DNA of 64,000 nt from Ehretia macrophylla (GCA_037974665.1 CM075771.1:17519425-17583424); one strand, 5' to 3'. Positions 10,950 through 24,135 are shown, counted from the first letter of the stretch. Notes: generated by a model not told the origin, from the letters alone. Program-made: numbers and translations.

Positions 10950-13335
10950 ACAGCATACCGTTGGGTAGTTATCTGAGAGCTCTACGATGGGGGCAGCCAG
11001 CCTGCCCAACGGCGGCTATTTTCGGAGCCCAAAATCGAACATTTTCGTCAGTTTCCGGACACTTTTCTTCTTTTGAGTTGTTTTTTCGCCCCGGATCGTA
11101 CGTCGTGAGACGCGAAAAGGACGACAACCTAATCCATCACATTTCTATTAACGAATCCTTGGCCAACTTGAGCAAGACAACTTCGCTTCACGTAGTGGCT
11201 GGGCCCGTAAACCGAGGGCGTGGGGCTTAGGAGCAGGTCTCCGTCGCTCCAGTACCCATAACTTTTGATCTGTAAGGATTTACGCGGCGCACTGCATACC
11301 GTTGGAAGGCTCTCCGAGTGCTCTACGATGGAGTCAGCAAGCCTAATCTAATGCGCCTATTTTCGGTGCCCAAAATTGAACGTTTTCATCAGTTTCGGGA
11401 TATTTTTCTTCTTTTGAGCTATTTTTCTGGCCTGGATCGTTCGTCGTGAGCCTCGAAAATGACGACAACCTAATCCATCACATTTCTATTACCAAATCCC
11501 ACGCCACCTTAGGCAAGACAACATCGCTTCCTGTAGTGGCTGGGGCCGCAAATCGAGGGCGTGGGGCTTAGGACCAGGTCTCTGTCGCTCCGGTGCCCAT
11601 AACTTTTGATCCGCAAGGAGTTACGCGGCGCACAGCATACCGTTGGGAAGTTATCCGAGAGCTCTACGACGAGGGCAGCCTGCCTGCCCTACTTCGCCTG
11701 TTTTCGGAGCCTAAAATCGAACATTTTTATCAGTTTTCGGACACTTATCTTCTTTTGAGCTATTTTTTAGCCCCGGATCATACGTCGTGAGCCGCGAAAA
11801 GGACGACAACCTAATATATCACATTTCTATTACCGAATCCTTGGCCACCTTGGGCAAGACAACTTCACTTCACGTAGAGGCTGGGCCCGTAAACCGAGGG
11901 CGTAGGACTTAGGACCAGGTCTCCGTCGCTCTAGTGCCCATAACTTTTGATCCGTAAGGACTTACGCGGTGCACAACATACCGTTAAAAACTCTCCGAGA
12001 GCTCTACGATAGGGGCAGCACGCCTGCTCGGGTGCTCCTGTTTTCAGAGCCCAAAATCAAACATTTTCATCAGTTTCGGGACACTTTTATTCTTTTGAGC
12101 TGTTTTTTCGTCCCGGATCGAACGTCGTGAGCCGCAAAAAGGACGACACCCTAATCCATCACATTTCTATTACCGAATCCCATGCCACCTTGGGCAAGAC
12201 AACTTCGCTTCACGTAGAGGCTCGGCCCGCAAACCGAGGGCATGGGGCTTAGAACCAGGTCTCCGTCGCTCTGGTACCCATAACATTTGATCCGTAAGGA
12301 GTTACGCGGCGCATAGCATACCGTTTGAAAGCTCGCCGAGAGCTCTACGACCGGAGCACCAAGCTTGCTCGGTTGCACCTATTTTCGAAGCCCAAAATTG
12401 AACGTTTTCATTAGTTTCGGCTCACTTTTCTTCTTTTTCGCTATTTTTCCATCCCGGATCATACGTAGTGAGCTGCGAAAAGGAAAACAACCTAATCCAT
12501 CACATTTCTATTACCGAATCCCATGCCACCTTGGGCGAGACAACATCGCTTCCCGCAAAGGCTGGGCCCGCAAACCGAGGGCATGGGGCTTAGGACCAGG
12601 TCTCCGTCGCTCCGGTGCCCATAACCTTTGATCCCTAAGGAGTTACATGGCGCATAGCATACCGTTGAAAAGCTCTCCGAGAGCTCTACGATGGGGGCAG
12701 CAAGCCTGATCGTCTGCGCCTATTTTCCGACCACAAAATTGAACGTTTTCATCAGTTTCTGGATACTTTTCTTCTTTTGCGCTGTTTTTCCATCTCGGAT
12801 CGTACGTCGTGAGCCGCGAAAAGGTCAACAACCTAATCCATCACATTTCTATTACCGAATCTCACACCACCTTGGGCAAGAGAACTTCACTTCACGTAGA
12901 GGTTGGGCCCGCAAACCGAGGTTGTGGGGCTTGGGACCAGGTCTCCGTCGCTCTGGTGCCCATAACTTTTGATCTGTAAGGATTTACGCGGTGCACAGCA
13001 TACCGTTTTAAGGCTCTCCGAGAGCTCTGCGACAAGGGTAGCAAGCCTGCTCAGCTGCGCCTATTTTCGGTGCCCAAAATTGAACGTTTTCATCAGTTTT
13101 GGGACATTTTTCTTCTTTTGCACTATTTTTTCTTCCTGGATCATACGTCGTGAGCCGCGAGAAGGACGACAACCTAATCCATCACATTTCTATTACCAAA
13201 TCCCATGCCACCTTGGGCAAGACAACATCACTTCCTTTAGTGGCTGGGGCCGCAAACCGAGGGCGTGGGACTTAGGACCATGTCTCCGTCGCTCCGGTGC
13301 CCATAACTTTTGATCCGTAAGGAGTTACGCGGCGC
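10950..13335 (+). repeat. 7-monomer higher-order repeat, copy 1 (2386 bp)
   Basis: Six monomer-specific landmarks recur 2385-2386 bp downstream: ATTTTCGTCA at 11041, GATCGTTCG at 11435, GCCCTACTTCGCCTG at 11686, GCTCTACGATAGGGGCAGCA at 12001, CACCTATTTTCGAAG at 12376 and CGTCTGCGCC at 12711. 2386 bp equals 7 x 340.9. The exact start of the unit is arbitrary. Confidence 0.85.
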
Positions 13336-15526
13336 ACAACATTCCGTTGGAAAGTTCTCCGAGAGCTCTACGATGGGGGCAGCCAACCTGCCCAACTGCG
13401 GCTATTTTCGGAGCCCAAAATTGAACATTTTCGTCAGTTTCCAGATACTTTTCTTCTTTTAAGTTGTTTTTCCGCCCCGGATCGTACGTCGTGAGACGCG
13501 AAAAGGACGACAACCTGATCCATCACATTTCTATTACCGAATCCTTGGCCACCTTGGGCAAGACAACTTCGTTTCACGTAGAGGCTGGGCCCGCAAATCG
13601 AGGGCGTGGGGCTTAGGAGTAGGTCTCCGTCGCTCCGGTGCCGAGAACTTTTGATCTGTAAGGATTTACGCGGCGCACTGCATACCGTTGGAAGGCTCTC
13701 CGAGAGCTCTACGACGGGGTCTGGAAGCCTGCTCTGATGCGCCTATTTTAGGTGCCCAAAATCGAACGTTTTCATCAGTTTCGGGATATTTTTCTTCTTT
13801 TGCGCTATTTTTCTGGCCTGGATCGTTCGTCGTGAGCCTCGAAAAGGACGACAACCTAATCCATCACATTTCTATTACCAAATCCCATGCCACCTTGGGC
13901 AAGACAACATCGCTTCCCGTAGTGGCTGGGGCTGCAAACCGAGGGCGTGGGGCTTAGGACCAGGTCTCCGTCGCTCCAGTGCCCATAACTTTTGATCCGC
14001 AAGGAGTTACGCGGCACACAGCATACCGTTGGGAAGTTATCCGAGAGCTCTACGACAGGGGCAGCCAGCCTGCCCTACTTCGCCTGTTTTCGGAGCCTAA
14101 AATCGAACATTCTTATCAGTTTTCAGACACTTATCTTTTTTTGAGCTATTTTTTGGACCCGGATCGTACGTCGTGAGTCGCGAAAAGGACGACAACCTAA
14201 TCCATCACATTTCTATTACCGAATCCTTGGCCACCTTGGGCAAGACAACTTCACTTCACGTAGAGGCTGGGCCCGTAAACCGAGGGCGTAGGGCTTAGGA
14301 CCAGGTCTCCGTCGCTCCAGTACCCATAACTTTTGATCCGTAAGGAGTTACGCGGCACACAATATACCGTTGGAAACTCTCCGAGAGCTCTACGATAGGG
14401 GCAGCACGCCTGCTCGTCTGCGCCTATTTTCGGAGCCCAAAATCGAATATTTTCATCAGTTTCGGGACACTTTTACTCTTTTGAGCTATTTTTCCGTCCC
14501 GGATCAAATGTCGTGAGCTGCGAAAAGGACGACAACCTAATCCATCACATTTCTTTTATCGAATCCCATACCACCTTGGGCAAGACAACTTCACTTCACG
14601 TAGGGGCTCGACCCGCAAACCGAGGGCATGGGGCTTGTGCCCAGGTCTCAATCGCTCCGGTGCCCATTACTTTTGATCTGTAAGGAGTTACGGGAGCATA
14701 GCATACCGTTGGAAAGCTATCTGAGAGGTCTACGACGGGGGCAGCAAGCTTGCTCGTTTGCACCTATTTTCGAAGCCCAAAATCGAACGTTTTTATCAGT
14801 TTTGGGCTACTTTTCTTCTTTTGCGCTATTTTTCCATCTCGGATCGTACGTCGTGAGCTGTGAAAATGACGACAACCAAATCCATCACATTTCTATTACC
14901 GAATCCCATGCCACCTTGGGCAAGACAACATCGCTTCCCGCAGAGGCTGGGGCCGCAAACCGATGGCGTGGGGCTTAGGACCAGGTCTCCGTCGCTCCGG
15001 TGCCCATAAGTTTTGATCCGTAAGGAGTTACGTGGTGCATAGCAAACCATTGGAAAGCTCTCTGAGAGATCTATGACGGGGGCAGCAAGCCTGATCGTCT
15101 GCGCCTATTTTTCGACCACAAAATTGAACGTTTTCATCAGTTTCTAGACACTTTTCTTCTTTTGCGGTGTTTTTTCATCCCAGATCGTACGTCGTGAGCC
15201 GCGAAAAGGATGAGAACCTAATCCATCATATTTCTATTACCGAATCCCATGCCACCTTGGGCAAGACAACTTCGCTTCACGTAAAGGCTGGGCCCGCAAA
15301 CCGAGGGCGTGGGGCTTGGGACCAGGTCTCCATCGCTCCGGTGCCCATAACTTTTGATCCGTAAAGAGTTACGTGGTGCATAACATACCGTTGGAAAGCT
15401 CTCCGAGAGCTCTACGACGAGGACAACAAGCCTGCTCGTTTGCCCCTATTTTTGGAGCCCAAAATGGAACGTTTTTATTAGTTTCTGGACACTTTTCTTC
15501 TTTTGCGCTGTTTTTCCGTCCCAGAT
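13336..15526 (+). repeat. 7-monomer higher-order repeat, copy 2 (cut by element 2)
   Basis: Matching landmarks to copy 1 at 13427, 13821, 14072, 14387, 14761 and 15097, all offset by 2385-2386 bp. The copy is interrupted at 15526 by LTR-like element 2 before the seventh monomer is finished. Confidence 0.85.
15522..15526. repeat. Left flank duplication of element 2 (CAGAT)
   Basis: CAGAT before TGTCACGCCCC resembles CGGAT at 16589-16593 where the satellite resumes (one mismatch). The phase of the array is preserved across the element. Confidence 0.5.
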
Positions 15527-16588
15527 TGTCACGCCCCAACCCGTCCTATACAGGTTAGACTAGGGTGTGATCTAAACATTCAAGTCACGTCTCGTACTTA
15601 ACCATTCATGAAGATTTAACACTTAACGTTTTGGCTTAAACTCTAAATTTTTTTCGAAAACCGACAGCATAACGGCTGTAATTGGGTTCTTTGGTTTGGC
15701 CTAATTCTCTAAACGCCTCAAATTTTTCCAATCTCAATTTCGTTTCCAACTAGGATTACCATTTAACATCAATTGAATTGCCTATTGGTTATTTCGATGT
15801 CTCGTTTGATTTATAACCTAGCATGATGCTATGTCTCGTTTGTTTGTTTATCCTTATTACAAAAGTACCTGTTGATCTTAGCTTCATAGCGAGAACCTGT
15901 TTAAGGTTTGGATGGTTCATCTTACTTCGCCCTTACCTAATATTTCATAATCCTATTATAGCTACTAGCGATAATAAAAGCAAAACGACCATAGTAGTAT
16001 CTAGCGTCTGTCTAGAAATATCAGTACAAACCAAAATTAGATCCCAAATTACAACGGGGGTCTTTTACATTACAACATTAAGCAACATGAAAGAAACAGT
16101 TTTCAAGTAGCATAGTTTTCACAAATGGCCATAAATCAAGCAAAGCACACAGGACAGGCAATCACTCCAAGGAATCGTCGTTAGGCACATCATCCTCGGG
16201 TACCTGTTCTTGATCTTCTTCACCTGAGATGATAAAAGAGGTGAGTCCTTATGAACTCAGGGAGGGGGAACAAGAATTAGGTTTTGAAACTCATTTTCCG
16301 GTTCAATCTTATGAAAACCCTTTTGCAAGCATGATGTGTATCACAAACAAGTACATATCGTAATATAATAGTAAAGAACGCAATTACCGGTCTTTCCTCC
16401 CCGAGGTCCTCTAAGGACCAAGCGAGAGTACTTATACACATGGTAAAAAGGATATGGTGAGCTTTTGCTCCCAGATCAATCCCAATATCAGTTGTTGCGG
16501 CCGGCCTCAATTCATCCCCATATCACGCCAAGTGGGTGTACTCCGGATGTACCCCGAAATCCTACGACCCAACTCTCCGAGGAAGTTT
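15527..16588 (+). mobile_element. LTR-like element 2, 3'-truncated fragment (~1062 bp)
   Basis: Begins TGTCACGCCCCAACCC and follows the 5' part of elements 1 and 3 closely through the CAACGGGGGTCTTTTACAT segment and into the conserved core, then stops after CTCTCCGAGGAAG. In the other elements the core continues CTAGCCCCCAAGCG; here the sequence goes to TTTCGGATCGTACG, which is satellite. The remaining 3' two thirds of the element, including the CA terminus, are absent. Nothing coding is recognised. Confidence 0.8.
16491..16588. other. Partial conserved core block in element 2
   Basis: Starts at GTTGTTGCGGCCGGCC and matches the first half of the core block in elements 1, 3 and 4, then breaks at the satellite junction. 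Confidence 0.7.
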
Positions 16589-18779
16589 CGGATCGTACGT
16601 CGTGAGTCGTGAAAAGGATGACAACCTAATCCATCACATTTCTATTACCGAATCCCACTCCACCTTGGGCATGCAAACCGAGGGCATGGGGCTTAGGACC
16701 TGGTCTCCGTCGCTCCGGTGCCCATAACATTTGATCCGTAAGAAGTTACGCGGCGCACAACATATCGTTAGAAATCTCTCCGAGAGCTCTACGACGAGGA
16801 TAGCTAGCCTGCTCGGCTGTGCCTGTTTTGATAGCCCAAAATCTAGCATTTTTATCAATTTTTGGTCACTTTTCTTGTTTTGCGCTATTTTTCCGTCCAA
16901 GATAGTACATCGTGAACTGCGAAAAGGACGACAACTAATCCAGCACATTTCTATTACCGAATAACAAGCCACCTTGGGCAAGACAACTTCGCTTCACGTA
17001 GAGGCTAGGCTCGCAAACCGAGGGTGTGGGGCTTAAGACTAGGTCTCCGTCGCTCCGGTACCCATAACTTTTGAACCGTAAGGAGTTACGCTGCGCACAG
17101 TATACCGTTGGAAAGCTCTTCGAGAGCTCTACGACGGGGGAAGCAAGCCTACATAGCTGCACCTATTTTCGGAGCCCAAAATCGAACGTTTTCATCAGTT
17201 TCTGGATAATTTTCTTCTTTTGCGCTGTTTTTCTGTCCCGGATAGTACGTCGTGAGCCACGAAAAGGACGACAACCTAATCCATTACATTTCTATTACCG
17301 AATAACACGACACCTTGGACAAGACAACTTCGCTTCACGTAGTGCCTGGGCCCGCAAACCGAGGGCATGGGGCTTAGGACCAGGTCTCCGTCGCTCCAGT
17401 GCCCATAACTTTTGATCCGTAAGGAGTTACACGGCGCACAGCATACCGTTGGAAAGCTCTCCGAGAGCTCTACGACGGGGGCAGCAAGCCTGCTCGGCTG
17501 CACCTGCCATCATAGCCCAAAATCAAACGTTTTCATCAGTTTCATGATACTTTTGTTCTTTTGCGCTGTTTTTCCGTCCCAGATCGTACGTCGTGAGCAG
17601 CGAAAAGGACGACAACCTAATCCAGCACATTTCTATTACCGAATTCCATGGAACCTTGGGCAAGACAACTTCACTTCACGTAGAGGCTGGGCCCGCAAAC
17701 CGAGGACGTGGGGCTTAGGACTAGGTCTCCGTCGCTCCGGTGCCCATAACTTTTGATTTGTAAGGAGTTACGCGGTGCACAACAAAGTGTTGGAAAGCTC
17801 TACGAGAGCTCTACGATGGGGAAGCAAGCCTGCTCGGCTGCGCCTGTTTTTGAAGCACAAAATCTAATGTTTTCATCAGTATCGGGATACTTTTCTTCTT
17901 TTGTACAGTTTTTCCCTCCCGGATCGTACGTCGTGAGCCGCGAAAAGGATGACTACCTAATCCATCACATTTCTATTATCGAATCCCATTGCACCATGGG
18001 CAAGACAACATCGCTTCCCGTAGAGGCCGGGCTCGCAAACCGGGGGTGTGGGGCTTAGGACTAGGTCTCCGTCGCACCAGTGCCCATAACTTTTGTTCCC
18101 TAAGGAGCAACGAGGCGCACTGCACACCGTTGGACAGCTCTCCGAGAGCTCTATGACGAGGGCTGCCAGCCTACCCAGTTGCACCTATTTTCGGAGCCTA
18201 AAATTGAACGTTTTTATCAGTTTCAAGCCACTTTTCTTCTTTTGCGCTGTTTTTTAATCCCGGATCGTACGCCGTGATCCGCGAAAAGGACGACAACCTA
18301 ATCCATAACATTTTTATTACCGAATCCTAGGCTACCTTGGGCAAGACAACTTCACTTCACGTAGTGGCTGGGCCCGCAAACCGAGGGCGTAAGGCTTAGG
18401 ACTAGGTCTCCGTCGCTCCGGTGCCCATCAGTTTTGATCCGTAAGGAGTTACGCGGCGCACAACATACTGTTGGAAAGCTCTCCGAGAGCTCTACGATAG
18501 GGGTAGCAAGCCTGCTCGGCTGCGCCTATTTTCGGAGTCCAAAATTGAACGTTTTCATTAGTTTCGGGACACTTTTCTTCTTTTGCGCTATTTTTCCGTC
18601 CCGGATCGTACGTCGTGAGCCGCAAAAAGGACGACAACCTAATCCATCACATTTCTATTATTGAATCCCATGACACCTTAGGCAAGACAACTTCACTACA
18701 CGTAGAGGCTAAGCCCGCAAATTGAGGGCGTGGGGCTTTGGACCCGTTCTCCGTCGCTCTGGTGCCCATTACTTTTGAT

Positions 18780-20140
18780 TCGTAAGGAGTTACGCGGCGC
18801 AAAGTATACCGTTGGAAAGCTCTCCGAGAGCTCTTCGACCAGAGCAGTAAGCCTGCTCAGTTGCACCTATTTTCGGAGACCAAAATTGAACGTTTTCATC
18901 AGTTTTGAGACATTTTTCTACTTTTGCGCTATTTTTTCGTCTTGGATCGTACGTCGTGAGCAGCAAATAGGACGACAACCTAATCCATCACAATTCTATT
19001 ACCAAGTCCCACGCCACCTTAGGCAAGACAAGTTCGCTTCCCGTAGAGGCTGGGGCCGCAAATCGAGGGCGTAGGCTTAGGACCAGGTCTCTGTCGCTCC
19101 GGTGCCCATAACTTTTGATTCGTAAGGAGTTACGCGGTGCACAGCATACCGTTGGAAAGCTCTCCGAGAGCTCTACGATGTGGGTAACAAGCTTGCTTGT
19201 TTGGACCTATTTTCATAGCCCAAAATTGAATGTTTTCATCAGTTTCGGGACAGTTTTCTTCTTTTACGCTGCTTTTCCGTCCCGGTTCGTACGTCGTGAG
19301 TCGCGAAAAGGACGACAACCTAATCCATCACATTTCTTTTATCGAATCCCATGCCACCTTGGGCAAGAAAACTTCGCTTCACGTAGAGGCTCGGCCCGCA
19401 AACCGAGGGCGTGGGGCTTAGGACCAGTTCTCCGTCGCTCTGGTGCCCATAACTTTTGATCCGTAAGGAGTTACACGGCGCAAAGCATACCGTTAGAAAG
19501 CTCGCCGAGAGCTCTACGACCAGAGCAGCAAGGCTGCTCTGCTACACCTATTTTCGGAGCCTAAAATGGAACGTTTTCATCAGCTTCAGGATAATTTTCT
19601 TATTTTGCGATGTTTTCCCGACCCGGGTCGTACGTCGTGAGCAGCAAAAAGAACGACAACCTAATCCATAACATTTCTATTACCGAATCTCACAGTACCT
19701 TGGGCAAGACAACTTCGCTTCCTGTAGAGGCTGGGGCCGCAAATTGAGGGCGTGGTGCTTAGGACCAGGTCTCCGTCGCTCCGGTGCCCATAACTTTTGA
19801 TCCATAAGGAGTTACGCGGTGCACAGCATACCGTTGGAAAGCTCTCCGAGAGCTCTACGATGGAGGTAACAAGCTTGCTTGTTTGGACCTATTTTCATAG
19901 CACAAAATTGAATGTTTTCATCAGTTTCGGGACAGTTTTATTCTTTCACGTTGTTTTTCCATCCCGGATCGTACGTCGTTAGTCGCAAAAAGGACGACAA
20001 CCTAATCCATCACATTTCTTTTATCGAATCCCACGCCACCTTGGGCAAGACAACTTCGCTTCACGTAGAGGCTCGGCCAGCAAACCGAGGGCGTGGGGCT
20101 AAGGACCTGGTCTCTGCTGCTCCGGTGACCATAACTTTTG
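18780..20140 (+). repeat. Dimeric duplication (682 bp offset)
   Basis: The landmark GCTTGCTTGTTTGGACCTAT lies at 19191 and again at 19873, exactly 682 bp (two monomers) apart. The neighbouring CGCAAATTGAGGGCG-type segment and the RGACAGTTTTMTTCTTT tract also repeat at this offset. This is a local two-monomer amplification. Confidence 0.75.
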
Positions 20141-21244
20141 ATCCGTGAAGAATTACGCAACGCACAACATACCGTAGGAAAGCACTCCGAGATCTCTACG
20201 ACGGGGTGTGCTAGCCTGCTTGGCTTCCCCTGTTTTCAGAGCCCAAAATTGATCGTTTTTATCAATTTCGGGACACTTTTCTTCTTTTGCGCAGTTTTTC
20301 CGTCCCGGATCGTACGACGTGAGCCGCGAAAATGACGACAACCGAATCCATTACATTCCTATTACTGAATCCCACGCCACCTTGAGCAAGACAACTTCGC
20401 TTCACGTAGAGGCTGGGCCCGCAAACCTAGGGCGTGGGGCTTAAGACCTGGTCTCCGTCGCTCCGGTACCCATAACTTTTGATCCGTAAGGCGTTACGCG
20501 GCACACAGCATACCATTGGAAAGTTCTTCGAGAGCTCTACAAAAAGGGCAGCAAGCCTGCCCAGCTGCGCCTTTTTTTGGCGCCCAAAATTTAACGTTTT
20601 CATCAGTTTCGGGATATTTTTCTTCTTTTGCGCTATTTTTTCTTCCCGGATCGTACGTCGTGAGCCGCGAAAAGGACGACATCCTAATCCATCACATGTC
20701 TATTTCCGAATCCCATGCCACCTTGGCAAGAAAACTTCGCTTCACATAGAGGCTGGGCCCACAAACCGAGGGCGTGGGGCTTAGGACCAAGTCTCTGTCG
20801 CACCGGTGCCCATAACTTTTGATCTGTAAGGAGTTGCACGGCGCACAGCATACCGTTGGAAAGCTAACCGAGAGCTCTACGACGGGGACAGTAAGCCTGC
20901 TCGGCTGTGCCTGTTTTCGGAGCCCAAAATCGAATGTTTTCATCAGTTTCGGGACACTTTTCTTCTTTTACGCTGTTTTTCCGGCCTGGATCGTACGTCG
21001 TGAGCCACGAAAAGGACGACAACCTAATCCATCACATTTTTATTACCAAATCCCACGCAACCTTGGGCAAGACAACATCGCTTCCCGTAGAGGTTGGGGC
21101 CACAAACCGAGGGCGTGGGGCTTAGGACCAGGTCTCCGTCGTTCCGGTGCCCATAAATTTTGATCCTTAAGGAGTTACGCGACCCATAGCATACAGTTAG
21201 AAAGTTCTCCGAGAGCTCTACGACGGGGGCTGCCAGCCTACCCA

Positions 21245-21249
21245 GCTTC
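21245..21249. repeat. Left target-site duplication of element 3 (GCTTC)
   Basis: GCTTC before the element and GCTGC (24975-24979) after it differ at one base. Satellite monomers carry either GCTTC or GCTGC at this position. Confidence 0.6.
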
Positions 21250-22192
21250 TGTCACGCCCCAACCCGGCCTATAAAGGTTAGACTAGGGTGTGATCTAACA
21301 TTCAAGTCATATCACATACTTAACCATTTATGAAGATTTAACACTTAACGTTTTGGCCTAAAATCCAAAATTTTTTGAAAAACCGACAGCATAACGGCTG
21401 TAATTGGGCTCTTTGGTTTGACCTAATTCTCTAAACGCCTCAAAATTTACCATCTCAAATTCATTTCCAACTAAGATTACTATTTATCATCAATTGAAAC
21501 GCCTACTAACTATCTCGATGTTACGTTTGATTAATAACCTAGCATGATACAATGTCTCGTTTGTTTGTTTATCCTTGTTACAAAAGTACCTGTTGATCTT
21601 AGCTTAACAACGAGTACCTGCTTAAGATTTGGTTGGTTCATTTTACTTATCTCTTACCTAATACTTCATAATCCTATTATAGGTACTACTAGTAATAATA
21701 GCAAAATGACCATAGTAGTGTCTAGTGTCTGTCTAGTAAATATCAGTACAACCCAAAATTAGACCCCAAATTACAACGGGGGTCTTTACATTACGAACAT
21801 TGAGCAACATAAAAAGAAATAGTCTTCAAGTAGCATAGTTCACAAATAGCCATAACCACGCAAAGCACATAGGACAGGCAATCACTCCAAGGAATCATCG
21901 TTAGGCACATCATCCTCAGGTACCTGTTCTTGATCTTCTTCACCTGAGATGATAAAAGAGGGTGAGTCCTTATGAACTCAGCGAGGGGGAACGAGAAATA
22001 GGTTTTGAAACTCATTTTCCGGTTCAACTTATGAAAATCCTTTTGCAAGCATGAATATAACACAATTAAGTACATAACAATAATATAAAGTAAAGGAACA
22101 CAATTACCAGTCTTTCCTCCCCGAGGTCCTCTAGGAACCAAGCGAGAGTACTTATACATATAGAAAAAGGATACGGTGAGCTTTTGCTCTCA

Positions 22193-22400
22193 GTTGTTGC
22201 GGCCGACTTCAAATCATCCCCTTAACACGCCAAGTGGGTGTACTCCGGATGTACCCCGAAATCCTACGACCCAACTCTCTGAGGAAGTCTAGCCCCCAAG
22301 CGAGAGAGGGAATTGGACAATGGTAGTCACGGTTGCACCGGCAAGCCCGATGCCTCCCGGTGTGCGTGAACGCTACCACGCCAGAATGAAAGGTTGCAAC
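22193..22400. other. Conserved core block of element 3
   Basis: From GTTGTTGCGGCCGACTTC to GGTTGCAAC. A stretch of more than 100 bp in the middle is essentially identical to 49211-49418 of the otherwise much more diverged element 4. Confidence 0.75.
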
Positions 22401-23190
22401 CTTGTATGCAATGCACATTTATGACATTTAATATATCACATTAGGAGGACAACAAAGTAGGTTGCCTCCGGACAGTCATAAGATTGCACATTGACAAGTA
22501 AACAAGCGAGGCACAAATAGACAAGTAATTTCACTTGAAAAGCATATGGAGTTATATGAACATTAAACGGGCAGCCATGTAACGCACGTAAATCAGGTCA
22601 TATAACTCATTTCAACGTCCACAAAATCAAATAATAAGGTTATTCAACATGCAACAACAATCTACGTGGTTCGGATGCAAGAAAGGCCTATTTGTCAACA
22701 TGCAACGAATCAAAATCACATTTAGGGCTATAAGGCAACTACGGGCAGCCTACTAAACATATAATTACACTCAATATTCAAAGGATCAACACTTAGCAAG
22801 TTCGCCTAGTCACTAGGGTTTCCATTTCGTGCTTACCCGTGCGATTAAGCCCCAAGTCAACTCAAAGTCAATCTCAAGCCATACATCAATTAATTCAACA
22901 TCCCCAAGTACTCAAAACAGTCCACACAACATCTCAAAGCCACAATCCCAAGCATTTAATTCAACAAGAGAAGTTACAACAATTTTTCTAAGCATAACAC
23001 TAAGTGAAACCCTTACTGCAATAGGCTGTATTCTCACAATCATTAAGACAAGCAAAAAATCTCCAATTCCAGTGAATAAGATGTCAAATTAAAGCTTAAG
23101 AAGTGAAGTAAAATCAGAAACAAACCCTTGCATCATTCGAAGTTCGAGATCAATAGTTATAGCCAAAACAGTGGGATTGCACAAAACTGT

Positions 23191-23590
23191 CCAGATTTGC
23201 ACACATTTAGATAATTGTCATTGTTGAGGTTCTTAGGGTCAGATTTAGCCTTAGTCCATTTCTGACAAAAATGTCCAGAACTGAAAAATATAGCAGAAAA
23301 CCAAATTTCATGCATTTTGGACATCATTTACTAAGTAAAAACTGGTTTGTTCCACAAGGTCAGTGCATCTGGCAAAACCTGCTTCATTTTTCCAGACTTC
23401 CAGATTTGGACACATTTTAATGATTTGCCATTTTGAGGACCTTAGATTCAAAACTAGCTTTGGCCTATTTCTGCGAACAATGTTCAAAACTGGAAAAACT
23501 AGTTACCTACCAATTTTAATGCATTTTCAACATCATTTTCCTAGCAAAACTCTCCTCGCAACAACAAGACAGAGAGTTGTCACCAACCCC
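23191..23590 (+). repeat. ~209 bp divergent tandem duplication inside element 3
   Basis: CCAGATTTGSACACATTT starts at 23191 and 23400. Both units continue with a GTCATTxTTGAGG, CTTAG, CCTATTTCTG, CAAAACTGRAAAA, and CATTTTSRACATCATTT order. Element 4 has the same pair at 50373 and 50583, so the duplication predates the split of these two copies. Confidence 0.75.
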
Positions 23591-24068
23591 GATTTCATCT
23601 ATCATCATCCTCAAGCCAAAATCTTGCCATGCATGGTTGTAAAAGCTTATGAACACACATATAACTCAAGTACAGAAGCAAAGACATACATTTAAGAGCA
23701 TGCATGTGGATTTTTGAAGGATTTTCAAAAGGTTTTAGCCCTCACCTTAGCAAATCAACAAGAAGATGCACAAAACTTTGATGAAGCACAAGATTTGTTC
23801 TTTTCCTTGCTTAGCCAAGACTCCACCCATTTTTTCTCAATTTTCCTAGCTTAGTGACAAAGTTCTTAGTAGGTGCATGAGGTTATAACAAGAAGAAATG
23901 AAATGGAAGCTAGGAAACTCACCTAAACCGAAATGGAAGTTCAAAGAGCTTGCATGTGTGTTTCTTGCATCCTAGCTTGTTTAATCGAGTTTCTTAGCTT
24001 CTAGCTTGCCTTGATGAACCATGGAATGATGAAGATGAGCTATGGGGTGTATGAACTCAGCCAAAACT

Positions 24069-24135
24069 GAGATTGAGAGAGAAGAATGAGAGGGAGAGAG
24101 AGAAATGTGAGGAGAGTGCGAGAAATGAGAAAAAA
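24069..24135. repeat. GA-rich low-complexity tract in element 3
   Basis: GAGATTGAGAGAGAAGAATGAGAG-type purine tract matching the tracts in elements 1 and 4 in position. Confidence 0.8.

Larger units (their letters stand above)
5073..15526 (+). repeat. 341-bp satellite array, block 2 (~31 monomers)
   Basis: Continuous array in the same orientation and phase as block 1. It includes a 32-bp internal tandem duplication at 7025-7088 and the 7-monomer higher-order repeat from about 10950 to the right edge. Many monomers in the right half carry a TTTTGAGCTRTTTTT variant of the T/C tract and an AGTGGCTGGGGC variant near the 3' third. No gene, RNA gene or regulatory site is supported. Confidence 0.96.
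16589..21249 (+). repeat. 341-bp satellite array, block 3 (~14 monomers)
   Basis: Same orientation and phase as the preceding block. The first monomer has a deletion of about 34 bp at 16670/16671 (CCTTGGGC joined to ATGCAAACCG). A two-monomer duplication lies at about 18780-20140. The block is interrupted by element 3 at CCCAGCTTC. Confidence 0.96.

Noticed and set aside
21791-22159. Reverse frames shared by elements 1, 3 and 4 (also 3262-3522 and 48740-48958)
   Set aside because: Similar peptides are expected from homologous LTR DNA. The frames differ in length and start, and show no gag, protease, RT, RNase H or integrase motif.
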